From Hugenholtzia roseola DSM 9546 (GTDB lineage: Bacteria > Bacteroidota > Bacteroidia > Cytophagales > Bernardetiaceae): DNA of 64,000 bases. The translations under genes were made by a program, and so were the position numbers. Each line of letters opens with the position of its first letter. Within the stretch, counting starts at the first letter, position 1. The stretch spans positions 38,332 through 102,331 of the forward strand of contig NZ_AUGI01000034.1 of assembly GCF_000422585.1 (NCBI RefSeq), given 5' to 3'. The notes beneath the pieces were generated by a model. That model had not been told where the DNA came from. It did no database searches and worked only from the letters and a program-made list of their open reading frames with translations. Below, in pieces: positions 7,048 to 16,294 of this stretch.

Positions 7048-7446
7048 GTAGATGTTGTTGAAACGGTCAGCCTGTCAAAAAAAGGGGGGCTTCGAATAAA
7101 ACTCTTGAACCCCCACCCTGCCCTCCCCCCATAGGGGAGGGTTCGAAATACAAATCATTTTTTTTGCATAAATGCAAAAAAATGATACCATATCAAAGCC
7201 CCTCCCTTTGGGGGAGGGGTTTGGGCAGTGATGTTAAATTCTAAAAATCAGAGCCAAATGTAGGGACAAGGCACTGCCTTGTCCGCAGCAAGATTGAAAT
7301 AAAAAAGGATTTTCAGACCCAAAAATAAGGGTCAGTCCAAATTTTATTTTGTGTCAAATTTGACAAAACAAGGCTTTTGACAGAACTTAACATTACTGGG
7401 GGTTTGGGGCGGGGTGTATTTTAGGCTTCTATCGCAGCAACAATGC
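7048..7446. mobile_element. MITE-like element, family 2, copy 1 (interrupted)
   Basis: Starts near GATGTTGTTGAAACGG and ends GCAGCAACAATGC; these ends are degenerate inverted repeats. It carries two GC-rich hairpins (7110-7142 and 7199-7217). Without the insert at 7226-7398 it is about 216-226 bases, the size of the second copy at 33604-33830, with which it shares the ACCCCCACCCTGCCCTCCCC block. It has no transposase, so it would be mobilised in trans. Confidence 0.65.
7226..7398. mobile_element. MITE-like element, family 1, long copy nested in family 2 element
   Basis: Terminal inverted repeats CAGTGATGTTAAATTCT (left) and AGAACTTAACATTACTG (right) match at 15 of 17 positions. It is flanked directly on both sides by the 10-base repeat GGGGTTTGGG, which occurs once at the uninterrupted site in the copy at 33604-33830. 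The interior of about 140 bases includes a GGACAAGGC...GCCTTGTCC hairpin. Non-coding. Confidence 0.7.
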
Positions 7447-7473
7447 CAAAGGCACTGCCTTGCTCTATGCCCC

Positions 7474-7506
7474 AAATCCTAAGGGTCTTGAAGACCCTTA
7501 GGGTTT
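7474..7506. repeat. 33-base palindrome (CCTAAGGGTCTT..AAGACCCTTAGG)
   Basis: A near-perfect hairpin with the same core as the centre of the short family 1 elements at 57520-57552 and 63100-63132. It could terminate transcription from the adaptor gene, leaving the permeases dependent on another promoter. Confidence 0.7.
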
Positions 7507-7609
7507 AAGTCCAAATTTTATTTTGCACCAAACTTAAAAAAGCATTTTCCACCGTTGTTTCGAAACCGCTGGGTTTGGGGTGCATTTATCCTTCTAAAAT
7601 TATCTTTTT

Positions 7610-10600
7610 ATGTCGCCCTCTTCACTTCTGACTTTTCTTTTTCAGCGTCCGATTGGGGTCTTGATGAGTTTTTTGGCAGTGGCAGTTTTGTCTTGGATAG
7701 GATTTTCCAAACTTCCTGTATCGCTGCTGCCGCCCATAGACGTACCGCAGCTTTTGGTGCAGGTGGAATATCGCGGACATTCGCCTGCCGAAATAGAGCA
7801 AAATGTCTTGCGCCCTTTGCGCGAAAGCCTGCTGACAGTCAAAGGGTTGTCCGATTTGAAAAGCGAAGCCCTTAGCGAAAGCGGACAGTTACGGCTTTTT
7901 TTTGCCTTTGGGACAGACATGACCTTAGCCTACATCGAGGCAAACGAAAAATTAGACCGCCTGCTCAACTATTTGCCCAAAGAGGTTAGCCGTCCGCATA
8001 TCATCAAAATCAACACCAACGACATTCCCTTAGCGCGTCTTCAAATTGTACCAAAAGAAAAAGGCAATCTTTTAGAAACTTCGGAATTAGTAGAAAAGGT
8101 TTTAAAAAAGCGGCTGGAAGGAATTGCAGGCGTTTCGCTTGTAGATGCCAATGGGCTAAAACGCAAACAAATCAGCGTGCGCCTACATCAGGCAGAATTA
8201 GCAGCCCTACAAGTATCTGAAAATCAACTTGTTGAAGCCATCACGCAAGCCAATCAACCCCTTAGTTCGGTTTCGGTAAAAGATGGGCAGTACCGCTATT
8301 TTCTCAAATCCGTCAACCTTTTAGCAGATGCTGACGCTTTGCGCCGCCTACCAATTCGCCTTGCCAAAGGGCGCGTGGTGCGTCTGGAAACCTTAGCGAC
8401 CATCACTCTCGAAGAAGAAATGCCGCAGGGGTTTCACCTTTTTGCCGATTCGCTTTCAGAAAAAAAGGCGCAAATGAACCTAAAAGAGGGCTTCGTCCTT
8501 ACTTTGCACAAGCAGCCTGATGCACAGATGCAAGCCCTAATGGAGGAAATAGAAAAAGCCGTAGCCGATTTTAGGCAAAAATATCCGACCCTCGATTTTT
8601 CTCTTACCCAAAATCAAAGTCAATTTTTAGACCTCGCGATTGCCAACTTGCGCAATACCCTACTTTTGGGGGCTTTGGGGGCTTTTATCGTCTTGTTTTT
8701 CTTCTTAGGAAATTGGCGCATGCCGCTGATGATAGGCGTGAGTTTGCCTCTTTCGCTGCTCTTGGGCTTCGGTCTTTTTTATGTAATGGGATTGACTATC
8801 AACATCATATCTTTGAGCGGCTTGGCATTAGGGTTGGGTATGTTGATAGATAATAGCATCATTGTTTTGGATAATATTGAACGATTTTTAAAAGAAGGCA
8901 AATCAAAATTAGTAGCCTGTGTCTTAGGGGTGCAAGATGTTGTCGCGCCACTTTTGAGTTCGATGCTCACGACGCTCTCTGTTTTTCTGCCCCTTATTTT
9001 TATGAACGGCATTTCGGGCGCACTTTTCTACGACCAAGCCCTTTCCATTACCCTTGTCCTGACAAGTTCGTTGGCTGTGGCATTTCTTTTTCTGCCGCAT
9101 CTTTTTCTTCTTTCACACAAAAAAAAGGCAAATAGCTTTGCGCCTACCTTAGATTTTTCTACCGAAACGCGCTTTTTTCAAAAACTCCTGCAAGGTTATG
9201 AATTTATCTTTTGGCAGGTCATGCGCCACCAAAAGATAGGACTTCTCTTTTTTATAGGTCTGATAGCCGCACCTTTTTTTATATCCAAAAACCTAAAAGT
9301 GGAAAGGCTGCCGACACTTTCCAAACCCGATTTTGTGTTAAAATTAGATTGGAACTTACCACTTAGCTCTGAACAGAATTTAGAAAAGACGCTATTTTTC
9401 TTACATCAATTTGAAGGCGTTTTTTCGCAAATAGAAATAGATTTGGGCAAACGGCAATACCTACTCGAAGGGGAAGGTAGCACACAATCGCAGGTCTTTT
9501 TCTACTTTGCCCTGTCCAATTTTAAAGACAAAAAAGAGGCACAAAAGCGTTTGCAACTTTGGTTAGAAAATCATGCGCCACAGGCTCTTTTTCAATTTGA
9601 GGCTGCCCCCGACGCTTTTTCGCAACTTTTCGCAAGCCCCAATCCAAACTATGAACTTCGCTTTCGCAACCCTTTTGAAAGTAGTCCGCTTTCCGTAGAA
9701 AAGGTAAGTTCTTTGTATGAAACCATGCCCTACCAAGCCGAAGTAGGAAGCGGCATGAGAACGGAAAATAGCGTCATTTTGCAGGTAGAAGCCGAAAAAG
9801 CTGCCATTTACGGCTTTTCGCAGCGGCAAATATTAGAAAAAATAAAACAAAGTGTAGGACACTATTTTATTACAGATATAAAATCTTTCGGCGAAGTATT
9901 GCCCATTCGTTTGGCACAAAATCAGGCGAATATTGCAGAAATTTTACAAAACACCTATTTAGAAGTGGCAGATAATACGCAGCATCAAAAAATCCCGCTC
10001 CATCTTTTAGTACGCATAGAAAGGGAAAATGATTATCGCAACCTAACCGCAGACGCGCTGGGTATCTACCAAAGTTTTGTGTGGCAAGATTTAGAAAAAA
10101 GACAACAAATCGAGATAGATAGCCTTTTCAAAATGAAAAAAGAGGCAAAAAACTTACAAACTACTTGGGCAGGAAATTTTATAGAAAATGAAGAAAACTT
10201 ACAGCAACTTTTCTTTATCCTTCTTATCTCGGTTGTGTTGCTCTACTTTATTTTAGTGGCACAATTTGAGTCATTTTTACAACCGCTTATTGTCGTCCTG
10301 ACGCTACCGCTGGGTATTTCGGGCGCGTTCTTGGTCTTGTATTGGGGCAATGCTTCTCTTAATTTGATGTCGGCAATTGGTCTGGTCGTGATGCTGGGTA
10401 TTATGGTCAATGATGCCATTCTAAAAATTGATACCATCAATAAACTAAAAAAACAACTTCCTACTACCGACACGCGCGAAATCCTGCATCTGGCGGGGGT
10501 TTTGCGCCTCAAACCGATATTGATGACAACCCTAACGACTATTTTAGCCGTACTTCCTACCCTTTTTAGTGCAGGCTTGGGAGCAGAACTGCAAACGCCT

Positions 10601-10696
10601 TTGGTATTAGCCGTAATAGGGGGCTTGGGTATGGGAACGGCGACGGCTCTCTTTTTCATACCACTTTTATATTTGTTTTTTGATTTTAAAAAATAG
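7610..10696 (+). CDS. RND efflux permease, first subunit
   Basis: A 1028-residue inner-membrane AcrB/MMPL-type resistance-nodulation-division permease. The N-terminus (FLFQRPIGVLMSFLAVAVL) is the usual first membrane segment, followed by a porter domain with PPIDVPQLLVQVEYRGHSP. TM4 carries GMLIDNSIIVLDNIER, whose Asp matches the proton-relay acidic residue; the DN pair rather than DD resembles the HAE2/YerP-type group. The second half repeats the fold (FILVAQFESFLQPLIV, GIMVNDAILKIDTIN). A second permease follows after 39 bases, as in MdtBC-like two-permease pumps. No outer-membrane factor is encoded nearby. Confidence 0.9.
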   Translation: MSPSSLLTFLFQRPIGVLMSFLAVAVLSWIGFSKLPVSLLPPIDVPQLLVQVEYRGHSPAEIEQNVLRPLRESLLTVKGLSDLKSEALSESGQLRLFFAFGTDMTLAYIEANEKLDRLLNYLPKEVSRPHIIKINTNDIPLARLQIVPKEKGNLLETSELVEKVLKKRLEGIAGVSLVDANGLKRKQISVRLHQAELAALQVSENQLVEAITQANQPLSSVSVKDGQYRYFLKSVNLLADADALRRLPIRLAKGRVVRLETLATITLEEEMPQGFHLFADSLSEKKAQMNLKEGFVLTLHKQPDAQMQALMEEIEKAVADFRQKYPTLDFSLTQNQSQFLDLAIANLRNTLLLGALGAFIVLFFFLGNWRMPLMIGVSLPLSLLLGFGLFYVMGLTINIISLSGLALGLGMLIDNSIIVLDNIERFLKEGKSKLVACVLGVQDVVAPLLSSMLTTLSVFLPLIFMNGISGALFYDQALSITLVLTSSLAVAFLFLPHLFLLSHKKKANSFAPTLDFSTETRFFQKLLQGYEFIFWQVMRHQKIGLLFFIGLIAAPFFISKNLKVERLPTLSKPDFVLKLDWNLPLSSEQNLEKTLFFLHQFEGVFSQIEIDLGKRQYLLEGEGSTQSQVFFYFALSNFKDKKEAQKRLQLWLENHAPQALFQFEAAPDAFSQLFASPNPNYELRFRNPFESSPLSVEKVSSLYETMPYQAEVGSGMRTENSVILQVEAEKAAIYGFSQRQILEKIKQSVGHYFITDIKSFGEVLPIRLAQNQANIAEILQNTYLEVADNTQHQKIPLHLLVRIERENDYRNLTADALGIYQSFVWQDLEKRQQIEIDSLFKMKKEAKNLQTTWAGNFIENEENLQQLFFILLISVVLLYFILVAQFESFLQPLIVVLTLPLGISGAFLVLYWGNASLNLMSAIGLVVMLGIMVNDAILKIDTINKLKKQLPTTDTREILHLAGVLRLKPILMTTLTTILAVLPTLFSAGLGAELQTPLVLAVIGGLGMGTATALFFIPLLYLFFDFKK

Positions 10697-10735
10697 ATTT
10701 TGTCTTAAAACAAACCTGCTTTAAAATTTATTTCC

Positions 10736-13700
10736 ATGCAGCTTTCCTTTCTAACGCCCTTTCGGATAGTTTTTATCTTCCTAATTATCAGCGTATTAGG
10801 CGTATTTGCGCTGCCACTTCTTCCCGTCGAACTCAACCCAAAACCCGAAAGCAATACCTTACAAATTCGCTATCAATACCCACAAGCCGCTCCCGATATT
10901 GTAGAAAATTTGGCAACTGCACCCTTAGAAAATGCCCTTTCCCAACTGCAAGGACTTAAAAAAATTAGCTCCGTTTCGCGTTACAATGGCGGAAATATTA
11001 CGCTTAGTTTTGAAAAAGGGCAAAACATGGAACTAAAAAAGTTTGAAACTACCATGATTTTACGCCAAATCTACCCCAAACTGCCGCCTTCGGTTTCCTA
11101 TCCACAGCTTCAGCTCACAGATGCAAATGCGCAGAGTCATAAAAAAGCAAGCCTTAGTTATTCGGTAAATGCTCCCCTGACGGCTTTCGAAATCGAGGAG
11201 CAGGTGCGCAAAATTGCAAGTCTTCATTTTTCTAAAATCACACAAATAGAGGAAATTAGCGTGCGCGGCACGTCCGATTTGGCGATAGAGGTGCGCTACC
11301 TACCCGAAAAAATGTTGCAGTATGGCATCAGCCATCAAGATTTGGTCAGTCGATTGCAGGAGCTTGCCCAAATCGATTACATAGGGCAAAGCAAAGACGG
11401 CGTAGGACAAAATTTTTGGGTCAAGAAACGCCCACTCCTAACAGAAAGTTCTGAAAATAAGGCTACTTTTTCTAAAAATTTCACAAAAATAGTAGAAAAT
11501 TTATTGCTTTCCGAAAATCCACTTGTGCGTTTTTCCGATGTCGCTACCTTTGCAGTGGTGGAAAACGCGCCTTCGGGTTTTTACCGCATCAATGGCAAGG
11601 AAGCCGTTACGCTTTCTTTTTACCTACAAAAAGATGCCAACGCCTTAGAAGCGGGGCGGAAAATCAAGGCTGCTATCGCGCAGATGCCACTTCCTACCGA
11701 TTTTGAACTTCTTTTGGAGTGGGACGAAACCGATTTTTTAGAAAAGGAATTGGAAAAGACCTATCGTCGCGCTCTTTTTTCGCTTCTTATTTTGATATTT
11801 TTTATTGTTTTGCTGCAAAGAAACTTACTTTATCTATGTGTTTTAATAAGTAGTTTGTTTGTCAATCTCTGCCTTACCGCCTTATTTGCTTATTTTTTTA
11901 AGATACAAATTCACCTATATTCTTTGGCGGGGGTTGCCATTTCCTTTGGTCTGATTTTAGACAACGCCCTTGTGATGGTGGATAGCCTACACCAAAAGCG
12001 GTCGGGTTCTCTCTTTTTGGCACTTTTGGGGGCTTCGCTCACGACAGCCGCTGCCTTGCTTTTGGTCTTTTTCCTACCCGAAGAAACGCGCCGCAACCTA
12101 ACCGACTTTGCCGCGATTGTCGCTCTCAATCTCTTATTGTCGCTCCCTGTGGCACTTTTTTTCACGCCTGCTTTATATCATTTGCTTTTTCAAACGAAAA
12201 AAGAAAAGAAAAAGAAAACTAATTTTCGCTTCGGTAGGCGTTTTTCGGTTCAAGTTTTTCAAAAATATCTTCTTTTTATTGCTTTTTTAAAAAGTCATAA
12301 AAAGAAGTTTATGATAGCCCTCTTGTTGCTCTTTGGCACACCCATTTTTTTGCTTCCCTCGAAGGTAGAAAACCCTAAAAATAGCAAGATTTTAGTTTGG
12401 TATAATGATATAATAGGTTCAGATTTGTACCAAAATGACATACGCCCCCATATCGATACCTATCTGGGTGGCACTTTGCGCCTTTTTGTTCGTTTCGGAT
12501 ATGAACGATTTTCTTATAGAGAAGCCGAAAAAGCACGCCTTTATGTGCAGGCAGAAATGCCACAAGGCACAACCCTACAACAGATGGACAGTGCCTTACG
12601 CAGCATAGAATTGATTTTGAAAGCAGAAAAAAATATAGAAAAATTTGTTACGCAAGTTATTACTTCTTCGGGTCAGATTGAAATTTTATTTCCAAAAGAA
12701 GTAGAAAATTCATCTTATCCTTTACAACTAAAAAATAGACTTATTGCGCGTTCAGTGGATTTAGACGGCGTGAAGTGGAATATTTATGGCGTTGGTAATC
12801 AGGCATTTAGTAATAGCAACGAAGCACAATTAGCTTCTTTTCGGGTGCAGATGAAAGGCACGCATTATCAAAATTTGGAGGCAGAGGCAGAAAAATTAGC
12901 CGCACTTTTGGTCAAGCACAAGCGGATTCAGCAAGTCAATACCAACGAGCGACTTTCCTACGAAGAACGCGCCCGAAAGACCTTAGCTTGGGAGGTGGAT
13001 TTGGAAAAATTAGCCCATCAAGGGCTTTCAGCGCAAACCCTTACGGCAGCTTTGCGCTTGCATACGCCCAGCAGCGAAGCCGAGTTTTACTTGCCCTATC
13101 AAAATAGCCTTTTGCCTGTGCGCCTTGAAAGTAGGGACTCAAAAAGTTTTGCAGCGCAAGAACTAAAAAGTGGCTATCTATCTGTTTTTCAATTAGATAG
13201 TGCTACAAAAATAAACACAAAAACAGTCGCTTTTCAAGATTTTTCTACGCTTAAAATAGAAAATAGCAGCAGCTCGATTTACAAAGAAAATCGCCTTTAT
13301 TTGCGCATTGTCGGTTTCGATTATTACGGGGGAGCGAATTTTGGACAAAAATTTTTAGACCAAACCCTTGAACAGTACAAAAGCCAAATGCCACAGGGTT
13401 ATGAGGTAAAACAGTTGGAAAACAACTTTTTTTCTTGGGAAAAAGCAAAGACCGAATACGGATTGTTATTGATTTTGGTAGTAATTATATTTTTTATTTG
13501 TAGCATTTTATTTGAAAATTTCAGACAAGCCTTGCTTATTATCTTTACAATCCCCTTTTCCTTTATCGGCATTTTTATCACCTTCGGCGGATTGGAAGTT
13601 TATTTCGACCAAGGCGGCTATGCTTCTTTTGTACTTTTGGGAGGTTTGGTTGTCAATGCAGCCATTTTTATTCTTGATGAGTATAATTTTTTGAAAAAAA

Positions 13701-13945
13701 GAAGCAGAAAGAAGGCTATTTTTTTAAAGGCAATTTATAAAAAAAGCTATCCTATCCTACTTACCGTTATCTCTACTTTTTTGGGACTCTTGCCTTTTTT
13801 ATGGGAAGGGCAGGAAGAAGTTTTTTGGTTTTCTTTGGCGGCAGGCGTTACGGGCGGCTTATTTTTCTCACTTTTTTGTGTTTTTGTGGTGCTGCCTGTA
13901 ATGGCAGACGAAATCAGGGTTAAGTCTTTGAAAATCAAGCATTAA
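10736..13945 (+). CDS. RND efflux permease, second subunit
   Basis: A 1069-residue RND permease, divergent from its neighbour. The first membrane segment (FRIVFIFLIISVLGVFALPLLPVELNP) and porter region (NTLQIRYQYPQAAPDIVENLATAPLENAL) are typical. TM4 has SFGLILDNALVMVDSL, keeping one Asp of the proton relay. The second half has CSILFENFRQALLIIFTIPFSFIGIFITF and GGLVVNAAIFILDEYN. Probably forms a hetero-multimer with the preceding permease, fed by the lipoprotein adaptor at 5909. Low sequence conservation makes the substrate unpredictable. Confidence 0.88.
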   Translation: MQLSFLTPFRIVFIFLIISVLGVFALPLLPVELNPKPESNTLQIRYQYPQAAPDIVENLATAPLENALSQLQGLKKISSVSRYNGGNITLSFEKGQNMELKKFETTMILRQIYPKLPPSVSYPQLQLTDANAQSHKKASLSYSVNAPLTAFEIEEQVRKIASLHFSKITQIEEISVRGTSDLAIEVRYLPEKMLQYGISHQDLVSRLQELAQIDYIGQSKDGVGQNFWVKKRPLLTESSENKATFSKNFTKIVENLLLSENPLVRFSDVATFAVVENAPSGFYRINGKEAVTLSFYLQKDANALEAGRKIKAAIAQMPLPTDFELLLEWDETDFLEKELEKTYRRALFSLLILIFFIVLLQRNLLYLCVLISSLFVNLCLTALFAYFFKIQIHLYSLAGVAISFGLILDNALVMVDSLHQKRSGSLFLALLGASLTTAAALLLVFFLPEETRRNLTDFAAIVALNLLLSLPVALFFTPALYHLLFQTKKEKKKKTNFRFGRRFSVQVFQKYLLFIAFLKSHKKKFMIALLLLFGTPIFLLPSKVENPKNSKILVWYNDIIGSDLYQNDIRPHIDTYLGGTLRLFVRFGYERFSYREAEKARLYVQAEMPQGTTLQQMDSALRSIELILKAEKNIEKFVTQVITSSGQIEILFPKEVENSSYPLQLKNRLIARSVDLDGVKWNIYGVGNQAFSNSNEAQLASFRVQMKGTHYQNLEAEAEKLAALLVKHKRIQQVNTNERLSYEERARKTLAWEVDLEKLAHQGLSAQTLTAALRLHTPSSEAEFYLPYQNSLLPVRLESRDSKSFAAQELKSGYLSVFQLDSATKINTKTVAFQDFSTLKIENSSSSIYKENRLYLRIVGFDYYGGANFGQKFLDQTLEQYKSQMPQGYEVKQLENNFFSWEKAKTEYGLLLILVVIIFFICSILFENFRQALLIIFTIPFSFIGIFITFGGLEVYFDQGGYASFVLLGGLVVNAAIFILDEYNFLKKRSRKKAIFLKAIYKKSYPILLTVISTFLGLLPFLWEGQEEVFWFSLAAGVTGGLFFSLFCVFVVLPVMADEIRVKSLKIKH

Positions 13946-14160
13946 AGTCTATTTTAAGATTTTTTGAACGAAAAAAATACTACCGCCGCCCTATTTTTAT
14001 GGTAGAAAAAAGCCCAAAACAATATTTTTCTGCACTTTTTTAGCCTTTGGGCAAAACATTTTTGGTAGGCAAAGGTTTATATTTCGTGTTGCTTTTTTAC
14101 AGTGCTATACAAGACAAGCAACTATTTATTCTTTCTTTTACAACGTATAAAAATAGTAAA

Positions 14161-14607
14161 ATGAAAAAGATTTTTAAAGTTCAATTCTTTGCCATTTTAT
14201 TGGCTCTTTTTGCCTTTACCTTCACAAGTTGTAACAACGACGACGACGACGAGCCACAAGTAACAATGCGTACTTATAGCTTAGTAGATGCGGGCAACAA
14301 TTTAGGGCTTAGTGGCACTGCTACTTTTGAACGCACCGCCAACAATGGCACGCGCGTAACCCTTTCTGTGCCTAACGCACCGGGCGTACACCCTGCGCAT
14401 ATCCATGACGGCTCCATTACAAGCCCTGGCGGTATTGCCTTTATGCTAACCGACGTTGTGAATGGCATGAGCGTAACCGAAATTCCTGCTTCAAGCGGCA
14501 CTACTTTCGACCAAATGCTCACCTACAATGGCTACATCAATGTCCATTTGAGCGCGGACGAATTGGAAACGATTGTCGTACATACGAATATCGGCTCAAA
14601 CGAATAA
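14161..14607 (+). CDS. CHRD-like secreted lipoprotein
   Basis: A 148-residue lipoprotein. The Met at 14161 is chosen because a signal peptide starts there (MKKIFKVQFFAILLALFAFTFTSC), with the lipidation Cys followed by NNDDDDEP, an acidic surface-export signal of Bacteroidota type. The mature part resembles a CHRD domain: a GTATF strand, then HPAHIHDGSITSPGGIAFML, then INVHLSADELETIVVHTNIG. CHRD domains are beta-rich and of unclear biochemical role. A single-gene unit ended by the hairpin at 14640. Confidence 0.8.
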   Translation: MKKIFKVQFFAILLALFAFTFTSCNNDDDDEPQVTMRTYSLVDAGNNLGLSGTATFERTANNGTRVTLSVPNAPGVHPAHIHDGSITSPGGIAFMLTDVVNGMSVTEIPASSGTTFDQMLTYNGYINVHLSADELETIVVHTNIGSNE

Positions 14608-14639
14608 CGTCCTATCCTAAGTTTTATCTTAAAATTCAA

Positions 14640-14671
14640 AACCCTCGCCTAAGTTTTTAGGGGAGGGTTTG
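14640..14671. terminator. Hairpin terminator after CHRD-like gene
   Basis: AACCCTCGCCTAA pairs with TTAGGGGAGGGTT around a short T-rich loop. It lies between convergent genes and could serve both. Confidence 0.65.
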
Positions 14672-14688
14672 GTTTGTAAAAAGCGTTC

Positions 14689-14877
14689 TTACTTTTTGAG
14701 CGGGCAGCTATTGTACCCAACTAAGCTATAAAGCGGACAGTAGCCCGTAAGCACCGAAAAAAGGGGCAGCAGCCCTAAGAAAAACCACGAACTCACGCTA
14801 AAACCCAAGATGGTCATGGCTAATACAAAGACAAGGCGCAAGATTTTATCATTTCTGCCAACATTTGTAGGGAACAT
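14689..14877 (-). CDS. DUF2892 (YgaP-type) small membrane protein
   Basis: A 62-residue inner-membrane protein of the DUF2892 family. MFPTNVGRNDKILRLV is the conserved amphipathic start, followed by two close hydrophobic segments and the family ending with CPLYSLVGYNSCPLKK, where GYCPLY and the two Cys are typical. In other proteins this module is fused to rhodanese domains; here it stands alone. Function unknown. Confidence 0.88.
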   Translation of the reverse strand: MFPTNVGRNDKILRLVFVLAMTILGFSVSSWFFLGLLPLFSVLTGYCPLYSLVGYNSCPLKK

Positions 14878-14914
14878 ATCGAGAAGCGTTTAGGTTGAAA
14901 ATAAAAAATAAAAA

Positions 14915-15379
14915 TTAGTAGCCTGCGTATGAAATATAAGGCTGGTGGTAGTCCTCCTCTGGAAGGGGCAAATCGGCGAAAGCCTCTTTTTCATACAAAA
15001 AATACCCTTCTTTTGTAACTTTTAAAAGTTTGTAGGGGTGATACGCCTTTTTTTGAGCCTGCGCAAAGTCTTCAAATAAAAATTGTACGGACACCGAAAA
15101 ACAACCTTTTTCAAAAAAAGACTCATACACTGTGCCGACGGCATACCAAGTAATGCCTTCTTTGAACGGTTTGGGGCTTTTGCACACTTTCAAAATTATC
15201 CCTGTTTCGATGTCTGAACGCAAGCGCAGGGGTATTTCGCCCTGACAAGAGGGGCATTTGCGTTTGGTATCCGATTCCGACCACTCATAGTCGCCGCCTG
15301 TGGGCGGCAAACCGCCGCTAAAATGTTTGCCGTTGAGTTGAAAAGAAAAATCGCAATAAGGGCAGCGCAAATTTTCCAT
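14915..15379 (-). CDS. Zinc-ribbon hypothetical protein
   Basis: A 154-residue protein not assigned to a known family. CPYC near residue 6 and CPSC near residue 42 form a likely four-Cys zinc ribbon. The rest is a beta-rich domain (GITWYAVGTVYESF, SVSVQFLFEDFAQAQ). It has no signal peptide, so it should be cytoplasmic. It lies 31 bases downstream of hisF on the same strand and may be co-transcribed. Confidence 0.65.
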   Translation of the reverse strand: MENLRCPYCDFSFQLNGKHFSGGLPPTGGDYEWSESDTKRKCPSCQGEIPLRLRSDIETGIILKVCKSPKPFKEGITWYAVGTVYESFFEKGCFSVSVQFLFEDFAQAQKKAYHPYKLLKVTKEGYFLYEKEAFADLPLPEEDYHQPYISYAGY

Positions 15380-15409
15380 GTGAGCGCAATAAAAGGTGAA
15401 AATATAGCC

Positions 15410-16192
15410 TTAGATACGCACCGCAATCCCTTTTTGTTGTAGGAAATTTTTGAGCGTAGGGATTGGAATTTCGCCAAAATGAAAGACGCTGGCAGCTAAG
15501 GCGGCATCGGCTTTTCCCTTTTCGAAGACATTGGCAAAATCCTCTTTTTTGCCTGCCCCGCCCGAAGCGATAATCGGAATGTGAAGCAGGCTCGAAAGTT
15601 GGGCATAGACCGTATCGGCAAAGCCATTTTTTGTGCCATCATGCGTCATAGAAGTAAAAAGTAGCTCGCCTGCACCCAAATCTTCTAAGCGTTTTGCCCA
15701 AGAAAAAAGCTCTAAATCAGTAGCTTTTTTGCCCCCACTGGCATAGACGCGCCAATAAGCCTGTGTAGCTCCCTGCACCTGACTACTTTCCGCTTTGGCA
15801 TCAATCGCCACAACGATACACTGCTCGCCAAATCTTTTCGCCGCTTCGGTAATGAGGGTAGGATTGTAAATTGCCGCCGAATTGATGGTAATTTTATCCG
15901 CACCCGAAGCCAACAGCACTTCAATATCGGCAACCGAACTCACGCCGCCGCCAATGGTGAAAGGAATAGGCAAGACTTGGGCTACTCGCAAGGCTAAATC
16001 GGCTAAGGTCTTGCGCTTTTCGTCTGTGGCGGTGATGTCTAAAAAGACCAATTCATCTGCCCCCTCTTCCGCATAACGCGCTGCCAAAGCCACAGGGTCG
16101 CCTGCATAACGAAGTTGCTCAAATTGCACGCCCTTTACAGTTTGTCCGTCTTTGATGTCTAAACAAGGTATGATGCGTTTGGAAAGCGGCAT
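15410..16192 (-). CDS. hisF: Imidazole glycerol phosphate synthase cyclase subunit HisF
   Basis: A 260-residue TIM barrel that makes imidazole glycerol phosphate and AICAR from PRFAR, using ammonia from HisH, in histidine synthesis. Key elements are PCLDI (catalytic Asp12), [34 protein letters not shown] (second catalytic Asp) and HDGTKNGF, with phosphate-binding IASGGAG. The Met at 16192 (MPLSKRIIP) is the family start; the longer frame upstream is not needed. No other his gene is adjacent, so the pathway is split. Confidence 0.95.
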   Translation of the reverse strand: MPLSKRIIPCLDIKDGQTVKGVQFEQLRYAGDPVALAARYAEEGADELVFLDITATDEKRKTLADLALRVAQVLPIPFTIGGGVSSVADIEVLLASGADKITINSAAIYNPTLITEAAKRFGEQCIVVAIDAKAESSQVQGATQAYWRVYASGGKKATDLELFSWAKRLEDLGAGELLFTSMTHDGTKNGFADTVYAQLSSLLHIPIIASGGAGKKEDFANVFEKGKADAALAASVFHFGEIPIPTLKNFLQQKGIAVRI

Positions 16193-16235
16193 ATTGGAAA
16201 AAAATTGAAATAGAAAAGAGATAACATTTTTCAAA

Positions 16236-16269
16236 AAAAACTAACAGTTTTGGAAAACTGTTAGTTTTT
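16236..16269 (-). terminator. Terminator after fabI
   Basis: An 11-bp perfect stem (CTAACAGTTTT with AAAACTGTTAG) with a GG loop and A/T runs on both sides, between fabI and hisF. It would stop fabI transcription on the minus strand. Confidence 0.8.
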
Positions 16270-16294
16270 GGGTCTGTCTTATTTCAGGTGCAAA

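Larger units (their letters stand above)
7001..7540. repeat. Nested small-element block between adaptor and permease genes
   Basis: An outer element copy (7001-7046 and about 7453-7540) is interrupted by a second element (7048-7446) flanked by the direct repeat CAAAGG (7042-7047, 7447-7452). That element is itself interrupted at 7226-7398 by a third. Joining the outer arms across CAAAGG restores a sequence (GTAGGGACAAAGGCACTGCC) almost the same as the intact copy at 7263-7281. The block holds no open frame of note and fills the 630-base gap in the RND operon. Confidence 0.7.

Noticed and set aside
7140..7152. GGTTCGAA-type T-loop motifs hinting at tRNA genes (also near 63087)
   Set aside because: No anticodon arm or acceptor stem can be built around them; both lie in the repeat elements.
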